The position numbers and the translations under genes were made by a program. A DNA stretch of 64,000 bases, from positions 806,001-870,000 of the forward strand of contig QUOL01000010.1 in the NCBI GenBank assembly GCA_009761415.1, written 5' to 3'. The stretch's first letter is position 1, and each line of letters opens with the position of its first letter. This DNA comes from Sarcomyxa edulis. Its lineage: Eukaryota; Basidiomycota; Agaricomycetes; Agaricales; Mycenaceae. The notes under the pieces are model-generated. The model was not told the DNA's origin. It ran no database searches and saw nothing but the letters and a program-made list of their open reading frames with translations. Positions 1-9,000 of the stretch are shown here, in pieces.

Positions 1-3000
1 ATTACCGTTCTTCCGCGAGGCAAGCCTGTGACCCAGGATAGCTTCGACTTCGTATTGCTCGATATCCAAATAATCACGGGTAGGAGGTAGGATGGTACGT
101 TCCCCGAACTCGGAAGAGGATTGATGGTACTTCCGAAGGTGATCCAGGTTGAAGACCGGATGCATAGGGTAGTTCTCGGGCATCCGTAATCGGTACACCA
201 TAGGGTTCACCTTCTCCATAACCTCGAAGGGCCCAATAGTGCGTTGAATCAACTTCCTTCCAGTACCCTTGACATCGACGAGTTCGAGAGTGTGAGGATT
301 AACCAGGGCCCAATCTCCCACTTCCAATTCGTCCACTTTCCTTCGATGTTTGTTGTGCGCCCGCGCTTGTCGTTCCTGCGCGAGCACCAAACTATCTCTG
401 GCCGATTTCCGATGTGACTCTAACTCGGCCACGAAACCCTCGCCCTTCTGACTGGGGAGAAAGGGGCGATCCACTCCATCAAGATGAGGGACTAATAACC
501 CCGCCGCAGCTTTGGGTTGATAGCCCATCAACAAGAAGTCAGGCGAGTAGGAAGTCGAGGAGTGAACAGACGAATTGTAGGCTCTTTGTATCTCACTTAG
601 CCAACCCGCCCACGAAGCTCTGTCCGTGGCCACATAGGCTCGCAACATAGTCTCGATAGTGGCGTTCAGAATCTCGGTTTGTCCGTCTGTCTGGGGATGA
701 TGGGCTGAGGATAGCGCCATTACGCTCCCGTAGTAGGCAACCACAGATTTCCAAAACGCCGTAGACCACCGCCTATCTCTATCAGCAATTATACGGCTAG
801 GCAATCCGTACACATTAGCGATATTATTCACAAATAACTTCGCAAACCCTTCTTGGGATAATGTCTGATAAGTGGGGATTATCCGAGCATACTTAGTGAA
901 CTTGTCCACTATCACCAGTATAGCATCGAACTTCTCGTTCCCAGAGGGAGGCAGTCCCGTTATAAGGTCCAAGGAAACCGTATCGAAGGGACGAGATGGT
1001 ATATGAGCTGGCCTGAGGCCACCCTGCTTCTTCCTTCGATCCACCTTGATCTTCTGACAAACATCGCAAGTAGTAGTGTATAACTCGGTATCCTTTCGCA
1101 TCGTGGACCAGAAGAAGGCTTCCTGAAGACGAGCCAAGAACCGACGCGGGCCGGCGTGAGCACTCTCGTAAGGGGACTCGTGGATCCAACGCAGCACGTA
1201 GGCTACCATTGATCTAGGTACGCATAGACGAGTATTCCAGTCAGCGTCAATGAAGTACATTAGCCCGTTCTTCCCGACACGAAAATGGGAGGGAGTAAGG
1301 AGCTTCTCCGCCTTCGGGTTCTCAACTACATACTTCGGTTTGAAGTAAGAATCCAACTGGTACCCCTCGATGAATCGACTAATCAGTTCCGGTTTGATAG
1401 AGAGTAGAAGATGTGGCTGATGAGCCCATTCTTCGTCCAAGTCTCTGTCCTCTGGCTTGCCCTTGACTCCAGCAGGATAAGTCCAGTGATCACCGTCGAT
1501 GAATGGTAGCGTCTCGTCGTCGCCAGTCACGTTCGTAGCAGGAGGTTCTTCCTCGCGCTTTTCAGCAGCAAGATGATCTTCCTCCTTACGTTTCTGGCCC
1601 CGCGTCTGTAATGCGAAAGCGTACTTGTCAATCGTCTCCTCAAACCACCAAACCGAGAACACGGCTCTCTCTGCCGGTGCAAAGAGGGCCTTGTCCTCAG
1701 CTCCTTGCGCCGTGTATTGCTTATCCTCATCCGGTATAATCGTTTGAATATCGTCCCTGATAGGCGAATCGTGCGGCGGTACCCGTGGAAGTCGCGACAA
1801 CGGATCTACGTTGGAGTGTACCTTTCCTGGCCTGTGAATGATCTTCAATCCAGGATAAGCAGCGTAAACCGCCCCCCACGCCGCGAGACGCCTATTGGTA
1901 TTCTCATAGACACGCGCCCACTGAAGGGCAGCATGATCGGTAACCAGAATAACTGTCTCACCCTCGATGAATGGCTGAAACTTGACAAGCGCCTCCTTCG
2001 CGCCCAACGCTTCACGTTCCGTCGCACTGTAATTCCGCTCAGCAGACTTCAAAGTGCGACTCCAGTAGCAAATAACCCGTTCCACGTACACCACCGTCTC
2101 ATCCAAAGTGTCCGCCCAACTGCCGCCGCCGACTGGCCTCTCCGCGTCGATGATCTCCTTTACAAGGTTGACCACCAAAGATGGTATAGGCAAGCCAGCA
2201 TCCCAGGCGCGCTGCAGCTTGTCGTACACGGCGGTACCCTTCAGATCTCCCACTGATATGGGCTGCACCTGCTGCAAACTCGCTCCAAGCGCGAAATCAG
2301 AAGCATCCGTGTACAGGCGATAGGGTGTTCCCTGAACTGGATGACCCAGCACCGGCGCCGCGGCCAACGCGTCTTTTGCGCGTTGAAAGGCCACTTCATG
2401 CTCCGCGCGCCACAAGAACTTCACGCCTTTCTTCAACAACGCAAACAGAGGTGCGGCAATGAAAGCATAGTGAGGAATGTAGGACGCAAAGTACACCACC
2501 ATGCCCAGAAACTTCTGAAGCTCATTGACGCTAGTTGGGCGAGCTAAATCCTGAATCGCGCTGACCTTCTCCTGGTGGGTAGACAAACCCAAACGAGAAA
2601 CCTTCTGGCCAAGCAGCAAAATCGAGGAGTAACCGACGAAACATTTGGCTGGCGAGAGGGTGATCCCCGCGCCCGCGATGGCACCGAGCACCCGATCCAA
2701 ATGCACCAAATGATCTTCCCAAGACTTAGAGTAGATGACAATGTCGTCAATATATACCAAGGTGAAAAGCCAAAGGAAAGGGGACAACACCCCTTGCATT
2801 ATTCTCTGAAATATGGAAGGCCCATTGCGCAAACCAAAAGGCATGCGCCGGAACTGCCACAATCCAAGATGAGAACGAAATGCAGTCTTCTCCTTTTCAC
2901 TCTCACCCATCTCCAACTGAGTGAATCCGGCGAGAGCGTCGAAAGAAGACAGAACCTGAGCACCCGACAAGGCCTGAATGATCTCCGTTTGACGAGGTAT

Positions 3001-6000
3001 CGGGAACTCGTCCGGAATAGTCTGCGCATTCAATTTCCTATAATCAATGACGCACCGAGGCTTCCCGTTACGATATACGACCACAATCGGGAAACCCCAG
3101 GGACTGGTCGAAGGCTCTATCACCCCTGCCTCAAACCAAATCTTCATCTGCTTATCAATGACCTCTCGCTTCGCGGGAGAAGCGGTGTACATAGGTACCG
3201 ATATCGGCTGAGTATCAGGGTATAGGTTGACAGGAACTTTGGCTTCGACGTGGCCCAAACGGCCATCGACCCCGAAGGCTAAGACATTCTTACGCAGCAC
3301 TTCCTCCAGACGAGGACGTATACTCGAAGGAATGTCCGGCCCAAGATTCACCAACTTAGTAACATCAACGCCCATCTCCACGTCGTCAGGGACCGCGGTA
3401 GTCTTAGGTCCCCAGTTCTCGTCCCCTTCCAGCATATCATCACCTGTAGGAACAAAATCATGACGAGGTGGAGGGGCGGTACTAAGATCCTGTGCCTGCA
3501 TCGTACCCTCGACCATTGCCTTCAAAGCATCGGCGGAAGCCGCATACTTAGCCCACTCCTCATCCGTAGCCGGAGCATCCAACTCATCAGCAGGATTGAC
3601 CAGATAACCCACTATGTCACCCGCCCTGATGTACCAAGGGCGAGTCGTTGGATTAGCAATTGGGAGGTAAGGTGTTTCGGAGTTAATCCAGGTCGTAGGA
3701 GCCGCCAAAACAGATCCTTCCTCCATCCCAATGACCACCTTCTCCACGAGCCAATCCGAACGTCCCTCAAAGTAAGAGGACACCCGAACATTATGAACCG
3801 AGCCGGCTGCAATGAGGACGTCCTCCTCTGCAATCACAGAAGGAGGACCATCATCGCGCCCCAACTCTCGGTCTTTACGTCGCGCACGTACAGCAGCTTT
3901 GGCGCGGACGAAAGATTGACTAGTGTCCGCGTGGCGTATTTCGAAACCCAAATCCACCGCGGAGGCTGAGGAAGCAGGGATAATACGACCTGAATTCCCA
4001 ACATAAACCTCGCCCCGCCCAGATGCGTAACGCCGTAGACCCAGCTCGTAGGTAACCTGAAAGTCCTCTCCTAACAATAATGGAACGCGCATGTCGCGCA
4101 CCACATAAGCTTCCAAGTCGAAGGATACCACGGAACCATCCCGAGCAGCAGCAAATAACTGGGTCTTGACATACCCAAGTACTCGCGCGTGCCCAGTAAG
4201 ATGATACAACTTCATCCTGATACCCGGCTTTGGTTCACCTAAGGCAGATATAGTCTTCCAGTAATCTTCCGACATCAAAGTTATATCCGCCCCAGAATCC
4301 AGACGGGCCTGAACAGGGGCAACATCCAAAGCGTGAACATTAGCCTTGATATGCAGAGCCCGCGTTCCCAGAGATGCATAACCCTCTGGAAAAGATCGAG
4401 CCTTCCGCGCAGGGAACACAGTACCGAGCACTGGTTCGGCCTCCAACTCGCGATACCCATTCCGCCATCGCCGACGTCGTTCCTTGTGAGTCATACCAGT
4501 CCTCTCAGGCAGAGCTCTGTGCTTGCCCTTATCTTCAAATTGCACCCTACGACGAACGTTACGGTTCAAGCCATAGTATGAATGCTTAGCATGAAGCGCA
4601 AAGGCACCTGTAGTCTTAGCATCAACCGTGAATACCTCACGAACCCCCACGGGGTGGAACTCAGCGTCGGGATCCACAAGGTCGTCAATGGACTCATTGA
4701 ACTCAGAATCGGAATCACGAGCCGCATAATCGTCAAAAGATTCATTAGTCTCAACCAACATAGCTAAGTAAAGACGATCTTGTTCCTCCTCCTCCGCCTG
4801 ATCCATGTCCACATAGATAAGATTGGCGTTGCGCAGAACGTTCCATTTACCGTAATGAGGACAATCCCGCGCAAAATGACGAGGGCTGGTACAGATGAAA
4901 CATACGCCGTTAGGAGGCTTATTGCTAGACACAGAGTCGTCGCGAGAAAAGCTGTAACCATCTACAGTCTTCCCCTCAGGCCAAGGTTTCTTGATGCCTC
5001 CTCCGCGGCCAGCACCACCTCCGCGACCCTGACCGCCAGGCCGACCTCTGGAGCGATCAGCACCTCTAGGCGTCGTGCTTCTATCTGCAGCAAAAGCCCA
5101 CGTCTTTCCAGCGGGAGCATCGTCTGAATCGGACTCATCGTCGGTCGGAGGGCCAGCACCATCCGCCCCATCAGCTACCTGCGCGTTGCGCCTGAAATTG
5201 CTACGACGAAATCCCGTCGACGGAGCACCCATTTGATTCCTCAACTGCTCGCCCGTCACCCATAAAGAAAGCAAGGCCAGCGTAGACTGAGAGCAGCGCT
5301 GTTGTAATTGATAAATGAACGGACACGTCTGTTCGTTGAGGATGGCAGCCCATTCGACAGGTTGAGTTCGTAGTATGCGAGCAACTGCCATGCTCCCATC
5401 AGGCTCCTCGAACAGGAATGAATGATATTTCGCTCTGCGCTGAAGGAAATCCAAAGGCTCCTCAGTAGAATGACCTTTCTGACGGAATCGCATTTCCTCA
5501 AATTCGAAGGTACGCGCTTCTATCCAAGTCTTATCCATGAAATGGTCGCGCAACGCAAGCAGCAACGCATCCCAGGACTGCGAGATGAAATTCTTGTCGG
5601 CGTCAGGAAGCATATCCCACCAATGCAAGGCTCGATCCGTCCATTTAATGTAGGCAATCTGCGCCAAACCTTTGGCCATTTCATCGCTCAGTCGTGCCAA
5701 GTTGGCCATCTGAGATATGTAAGGTATAATAGTGCTACCTTGACCGTCCCAGGCGGGCAAGGAGTTGGTGCTAATCTTCCGGTTCAACTGCCACGAATTC
5801 CAGACCTGCAAAGCTACAGAGTCTGTCACTGGATTGCCGAAAGCGTCAACCGGATGATCTCCAGGGGGATCGCCGCCGTCTCCACTCCCAATAGGAACAG
5901 GAAGACCACCTCCACCGCGTTTGACACTTGACGCCGAAGTGGAGGTGGAACTGGAGGGACGTGATGACGGAGGAGATGCTTTCGCTTTGGCGCTCGGGAA

Positions 6001-8070
6001 AGTCACCTCGCGGTTAGGGATGGTTCCAGGTACGTTCGTCTGGAAGATGTGACTAGTCCAACCCGAAAGGTTGGCGCCAGGACGTATCAACGATGGCCCC
6101 CCAGACGAAGCAGATGCAGCAACTGAGTCGCGCTTCTGCAAGTCTCGGACCTTACCAACGCCTGGAAGGGAGCTAACCGCGTGAGGGCCCCCCAAAGTGG
6201 ACAGGCTCTCCGGTTGAGCAAATCGTAGACTCTTGACTTGAGTCGTGGATAGAGGCAAGGCAGCAGAGTTGCGAGAACTGACGCTGTTCGTAATGCTACG
6301 AGCAGGAGGATGGGAGAGGGCTCCCGTAGGCCAGAAAGGAGATCGGTACTGAAATCCTTCCACTTCTTCACCCTTGTAGAAATGCTCGGGTACCGACTCC
6401 AGTCCAGCGACTAGACCAGATTTGGCTTCTGAATCAATAGTGTTGGCCATCGCCCCATAATCGGGACGCGCCACTAGCTTAGCTAACTCATGCACAGGAT
6501 TTCCCGTACCGAAATCCGAGCGCACGGAAGACAAGGTAGAGTTAACAGAAGCAACGAAATTGCTTCCCAAAGCGACATTGTTCAACTTCTTGACTTGCCG
6601 AAGGTACTTCAGGACATGCCCACGAGCGGACCATAAACGCATCTGCAGAACTCCGTACGTGGTGAGTATCTGCTTCCGATCCGCATGTAACTCGCATAGC
6701 TTCAGAAAGGCGAAGTTAGGATCCAGGAAGAAGACCTGTTTCTCGTCCAAGCCCAAGTATTGCTGGAGAGCTAGCAAAATCTGAGACATGGCGAGGACCT
6801 GATGTGCCAACTTCAGTAAGCGGTGAGCGCCTAACGAATAGTACTTCGTTTTCGTAGTGTCGTGAGGGTAACGAAACGCTTCCAACTCATGCTTCCTGGG
6901 TCGTATCTCCTGAAGAGCAGTGATAGAGTCGCCTAAGTCGTTCCAAATCATATCCTTGTGTTTGCCCGTCCAGCGAGTAACCGCATCGCGGAGTAGCATG
7001 GACTCGGCCACTGAACGACCAGGCATCATGCTGTCGACAGCTCCGTACTCGGTCAAAGGATCGGCATCGGTGAGGGGATCATAGTAAGGGTGGTAACGAG
7101 CTACCGAGGCCTCGATAGGTTCGTCCCGGATGTTCAAGTCCTTGCAAACGACACTGAAGATGCGTGGATATTCGCTCATGATCCGAGGGCCTTGCAGCAT
7201 TTCAGAAATGGAATTACTGTAGAGGACCCCCTGATCGCCCTTGTTAACCGTATGACCCGACTCCTCAGAAGATCCTGATGTACGGAAAAGGTCTTTCAAA
7301 GAAGGAGTAGCGGACTGAGCGTAAGACGGATTATCGAGGTCTCCTTCAGGGGAGGTAGTTCGAGAAGGAACAACAACCTCCTCCTGAATTTCCTCTATAG
7401 AAACTGCAGGATAACGAGATTTGCCTTTGGTCTTTGATATAGTCTTAGCGCTCGTGGTCGAACTGACTGGCAGGGTACTAGTCGAATGATGATGAGTAGG
7501 CAACGCGCTTACAGCAGCATCAGGAGAGGTCGGGAGGGAAACGTAGGCAGATTCGTTCGTAGCGACGGACGCGCTGCGAGCAGCATCGTGATGTCTGGAC
7601 GAAGTATGACGAGACGCGCTACCAGCGGCATCCGTAACAGATGAAACAGAGGCGGACGCGCGTGAAGCAGCATCATAAGGGTAACCGACAGGAATAGAGG
7701 GAGCTAACGTATCCGAGACAGAGGCTAGAATAGACGCGCGAGGGGCAGCATCCTTGGCGGAGGAAGCAATGGAAGACGCGCGAGTAGCAGCATCTTTGGA
7801 GCGTTTAGGCAGGGATGATACGAAGGTGGTCGACAACGACGACTTGGCTTTTGTAGTCGGATTCACCGGAATTGAATGGTTACTATCAGGGGGAAGACTC
7901 CCTTCTGATTCAACGGGGAGGGCAGGCGACGCGCTAGAAGCGGCATCTTGGGATTTAGAAGACAGTACCTCGCCCTTATTGTTACGAGGACGAAGGTATG
8001 AAGATGGTAGGGCGGGTTTGGAGAGTTTGGGTAGGCTAGCCGGTTCTCCCTTAGATCTGGGAGGAACCAT
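1..8070 (-). CDS. Gag-Pol polyprotein, intact, 3' partial
   Basis: This retrotransposon polyprotein is open for 2690 codons from the ATG at 8068-8070, with no stop or frameshift found when every codon was read. An in-frame stop lies upstream near 8131. Visible landmarks, with approximate residue numbers, are: Gag with degenerate DAA/RAS repeats (37-190), a CCHC knuckle CFICTSPRHFARDC (1057), an RGG-rich stretch just after it, protease DSGAD (1258), reverse transcriptase with LVYIDDIVIY (1773), RNase H with TDAS, ATEREALG, VTDH and VHSNVDPLS (from 1922), and integrase with an HHCC finger (from 2297). The integrase triad is D2368, D2430 and E2466, exactly D-35-E for the last pair. A GPF module follows, and a chromodomain start (YEVEAILGHR, 2674) lies at the edge. 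Gag before the knuckle is unusually long at about 1050 residues. All catalytic residues that can be checked are present, so the element may be autonomous. Confidence 0.95.
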   Translation of the reverse strand, partial: MVPPRSKGEPASLPKLSKPALPSSYLRPRNNKGEVLSSKSQDAASSASPALPVESEGSLPPDSNHSIPVNPTTKAKSSLSTTFVSSLPKRSKDAATRASSIASSAKDAAPRASILASVSDTLAPSIPVGYPYDAASRASASVSSVTDAAGSASRHTSSRHHDAARSASVATNESAYVSLPTSPDAAVSALPTHHHSTSTLPVSSTTSAKTISKTKGKSRYPAVSIEEIQEEVVVPSRTTSPEGDLDNPSYAQSATPSLKDLFRTSGSSEESGHTVNKGDQGVLYSNSISEMLQGPRIMSEYPRIFSVVCKDLNIRDEPIEASVARYHPYYDPLTDADPLTEYGAVDSMMPGRSVAESMLLRDAVTRWTGKHKDMIWNDLGDSITALQEIRPRKHELEAFRYPHDTTKTKYYSLGAHRLLKLAHQVLAMSQILLALQQYLGLDEKQVFFLDPNFAFLKLCELHADRKQILTTYGVLQMRLWSARGHVLKYLRQVKKLNNVALGSNFVASVNSTLSSVRSDFGTGNPVHELAKLVARPDYGAMANTIDSEAKSGLVAGLESVPEHFYKGEEVEGFQYRSPFWPTGALSHPPARSITNSVSSRNSAALPLSTTQVKSLRFAQPESLSTLGGPHAVSSLPGVGKVRDLQKRDSVAASASSGGPSLIRPGANLSGWTSHIFQTNVPGTIPNREVTFPSAKAKASPPSSRPSSSTSTSASSVKRGGGGLPVPIGSGDGGDPPGDHPVDAFGNPVTDSVALQVWNSWQLNRKISTNSLPAWDGQGSTIIPYISQMANLARLSDEMAKGLAQIAYIKWTDRALHWWDMLPDADKNFISQSWDALLLALRDHFMDKTWIEARTFEFEEMRFRQKGHSTEEPLDFLQRRAKYHSFLFEEPDGSMAVARILRTQPVEWAAILNEQTCPFIYQLQQRCSQSTLALLSLWVTGEQLRNQMGAPSTGFRRSNFRRNAQVADGADGAGPPTDDESDSDDAPAGKTWAFAADRSTTPRGADRSRGRPGGQGRGGGAGRGGGIKKPWPEGKTVDGYSFSRDDSVSSNKPPNGVCFICTSPRHFARDCPHYGKWNVLRNANLIYVDMDQAEEEEQDRLYLAMLVETNESFDDYAARDSDSEFNESIDDLVDPDAEFHPVGVREVFTVDAKTTGAFALHAKHSYYGLNRNVRRRVQFEDKGKHRALPERTGMTHKERRRRWRNGYRELEAEPVLGTVFPARKARSFPEGYASLGTRALHIKANVHALDVAPVQARLDSGADITLMSEDYWKTISALGEPKPGIRMKLYHLTGHARVLGYVKTQLFAAARDGSVVSFDLEAYVVRDMRVPLLLGEDFQVTYELGLRRYASGRGEVYVGNSGRIIPASSASAVDLGFEIRHADTSQSFVRAKAAVRARRKDRELGRDDGPPSVIAEEDVLIAAGSVHNVRVSSYFEGRSDWLVEKVVIGMEEGSVLAAPTTWINSETPYLPIANPTTRPWYIRAGDIVGYLVNPADELDAPATDEEWAKYAASADALKAMVEGTMQAQDLSTAPPPRHDFVPTGDDMLEGDENWGPKTTAVPDDVEMGVDVTKLVNLGPDIPSSIRPRLEEVLRKNVLAFGVDGRLGHVEAKVPVNLYPDTQPISVPMYTASPAKREVIDKQMKIWFEAGVIEPSTSPWGFPIVVVYRNGKPRCVIDYRKLNAQTIPDEFPIPRQTEIIQALSGAQVLSSFDALAGFTQLEMGESEKEKTAFRSHLGLWQFRRMPFGLRNGPSIFQRIMQGVLSPFLWLFTLVYIDDIVIYSKSWEDHLVHLDRVLGAIAGAGITLSPAKCFVGYSSILLLGQKVSRLGLSTHQEKVSAIQDLARPTSVNELQKFLGMVVYFASYIPHYAFIAAPLFALLKKGVKFLWRAEHEVAFQRAKDALAAAPVLGHPVQGTPYRLYTDASDFALGASLQQVQPISVGDLKGTAVYDKLQRAWDAGLPIPSLVVNLVKEIIDAERPVGGGSWADTLDETVVYVERVICYWSRTLKSAERNYSATEREALGAKEALVKFQPFIEGETVILVTDHAALQWARVYENTNRRLAAWGAVYAAYPGLKIIHRPGKVHSNVDPLSRLPRVPPHDSPIRDDIQTIIPDEDKQYTAQGAEDKALFAPAERAVFSVWWFEETIDKYAFALQTRGQKRKEEDHLAAEKREEEPPATNVTGDDETLPFIDGDHWTYPAGVKGKPEDRDLDEEWAHQPHLLLSIKPELISRFIEGYQLDSYFKPKYVVENPKAEKLLTPSHFRVGKNGLMYFIDADWNTRLCVPRSMVAYVLRWIHESPYESAHAGPRRFLARLQEAFFWSTMRKDTELYTTTCDVCQKIKVDRRKKQGGLRPAHIPSRPFDTVSLDLITGLPPSGNEKFDAILVIVDKFTKYARIIPTYQTLSQEGFAKLFVNNIANVYGLPSRIIADRDRRWSTAFWKSVVAYYGSVMALSSAHHPQTDGQTEILNATIETMLRAYVATDRASWAGWLSEIQRAYNSSVHSSTSYSPDFLLMGYQPKAAAGLLVPHLDGVDRPFLPSQKGEGFVAELESHRKSARDSLVLAQERQARAHNKHRRKVDELEVGDWALVNPHTLELVDVKGTGRKLIQRTIGPFEVMEKVNPMVYRLRMPENYPMHPVFNLDHLRKYHQSSSEFGERTILPPTRDYLDIEQYEVEAILGHRLASRKNGN

Positions 8071-8702
8071 GGGGGGAGGAGGATGAAGGAGTTGTCCTCC
8101 GATTCCTCCTCTGCCTTTACTTATAATCTCCTAACACAGTACTCCATACCATGTAATTCCCTTTCAACTCGACGATCCTCCTGTCGCCACGTTTTAGCAG
8201 ACTGAATGTTAGTAGGCAGTGATCAACTCCGCCTTTTGATCACAAAGCGATCCACCCAGGGGCTACTATCGCTCATGAGTGGATATTGAAATCCTCGTCG
8301 AGATCGATCGACGGGAAGGCTGAAAAGGATCATCCTTGTCGTAGCTTATGGCCGGCTCGATTGCACTCTGAAGAGAATTGACCTTGCTGGTCCTTCTCGA
8401 GGATTCAGGAATTTTCCGCGCATAAGAGCAGCAGAGCAGAAGCATTATCCGCGCTGAAGCAGCAGATAATCAAGGGTATCCTTTTTTGAGTAAGAATTGG
8501 ACGATATAAATCGTCCGCTGGTAACGACTTGAACTCCATCTCCCGGTATTTGGAATGCGGAATGCAAACGATCGAAGTCAGCGGTCGGCTATTCCACTTA
8601 AAGGTACGAGGGAAAAAGGGGGGGGAATAGCATAGCAGCAGCAATACAACCGCGCTGGGAGGGGAGTTTATCGGAAAGACTTCCAACTACTAAGGTTGAA
8701 GT
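8071..8702 (-). other. Retrotransposon 5' leader
   Basis: This untranslated leader lies between the primer-binding site and the gag start. Short open frames occur (for example 8405-8686, minus) but they show no family resemblance and are best read as chance. An in-frame stop at about 8131 fixes 8070 as the first usable gag ATG. Confidence 0.7.
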
Positions 8703-8719
8703 CCACGGTTCTGGCACCA
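8703..8719 (-). other. Primer-binding site (tRNA primer)
   Basis: On the minus strand this reads TGGTGCCAGAACCGTGG, one base inside the LTR end. It begins with TGG, the complement of a tRNA CCA tail, as expected for a tRNA-primed LTR element. The tRNA species was not identified. Confidence 0.7.
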
Positions 8720-8720
8720 T

Positions 8721-9000
8721 TGTGATACGGCCCGTGACGTGACTTCGGTGAGTAGAACGTTAGAAGTCTTGAGGTTGATCCGAAGTGAGCCCGACATCGG
8801 GAACGGAGTCGGGGAGGCTGTGACCGGGCTTCCGGGAGCAGTTACGCGTACTCAGGCACCGAGGGCGGGGATCAACCGAGTATCACGCTGACACCGGGCA
8901 GTCTTCTTGTATTAAGATAGCATGCTAGGGTGTTTGTGGTGATTGTAATATATTAAGGTTCAAGTAAAATAGTACAAGTATATATACTAGGTACTATACA
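8721..9000 (-). repeat. 5' LTR of the chromovirus
   Basis: In element orientation the proposed LTR starts TGTATAGTACC (from 9000) and ends CCGTATCACA (at 8721), giving TG...CA ends and a length near 280 bp. A TATATATA stretch lies near its start. Because the partner LTR is outside the window, the edges rest on the TG/CA rule and on contact with the primer-binding site. An alternative outer start is TGTTAG, 7 bases further right. Confidence 0.65.

Larger units (their letters stand above)
1..9000 (-). mobile_element. Ty3/gypsy chromovirus LTR retrotransposon, 5' part
   Basis: The window opens inside a minus-strand LTR retrotransposon. Reading leftwards from 9000 the order is a 5' LTR (about 280 bp), a primer-binding site, a leader of about 630 bp, and one continuous gag-pol frame that leaves the window at position 1 inside a chromodomain. 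The domain order (Gag with a CCHC knuckle, protease, reverse transcriptase, RNase H, integrase, chromodomain) is that of Ty3/gypsy chromoviruses. The 3' end of pol, the 3' LTR and the second target-site copy lie outside the window, so LTR identity and insertion age cannot be judged. The outer LTR edge is uncertain by about 10 bases because several TGT starts lie close together (9000 to 9011). Confidence 0.93.

Noticed and set aside
1..8070. Retrotransposon first suspected to be decayed, because only short frames stand out in other frames
   Set aside because: Reading the minus-strand frame codon by codon shows it is open to the window edge; the short frames are shadows.
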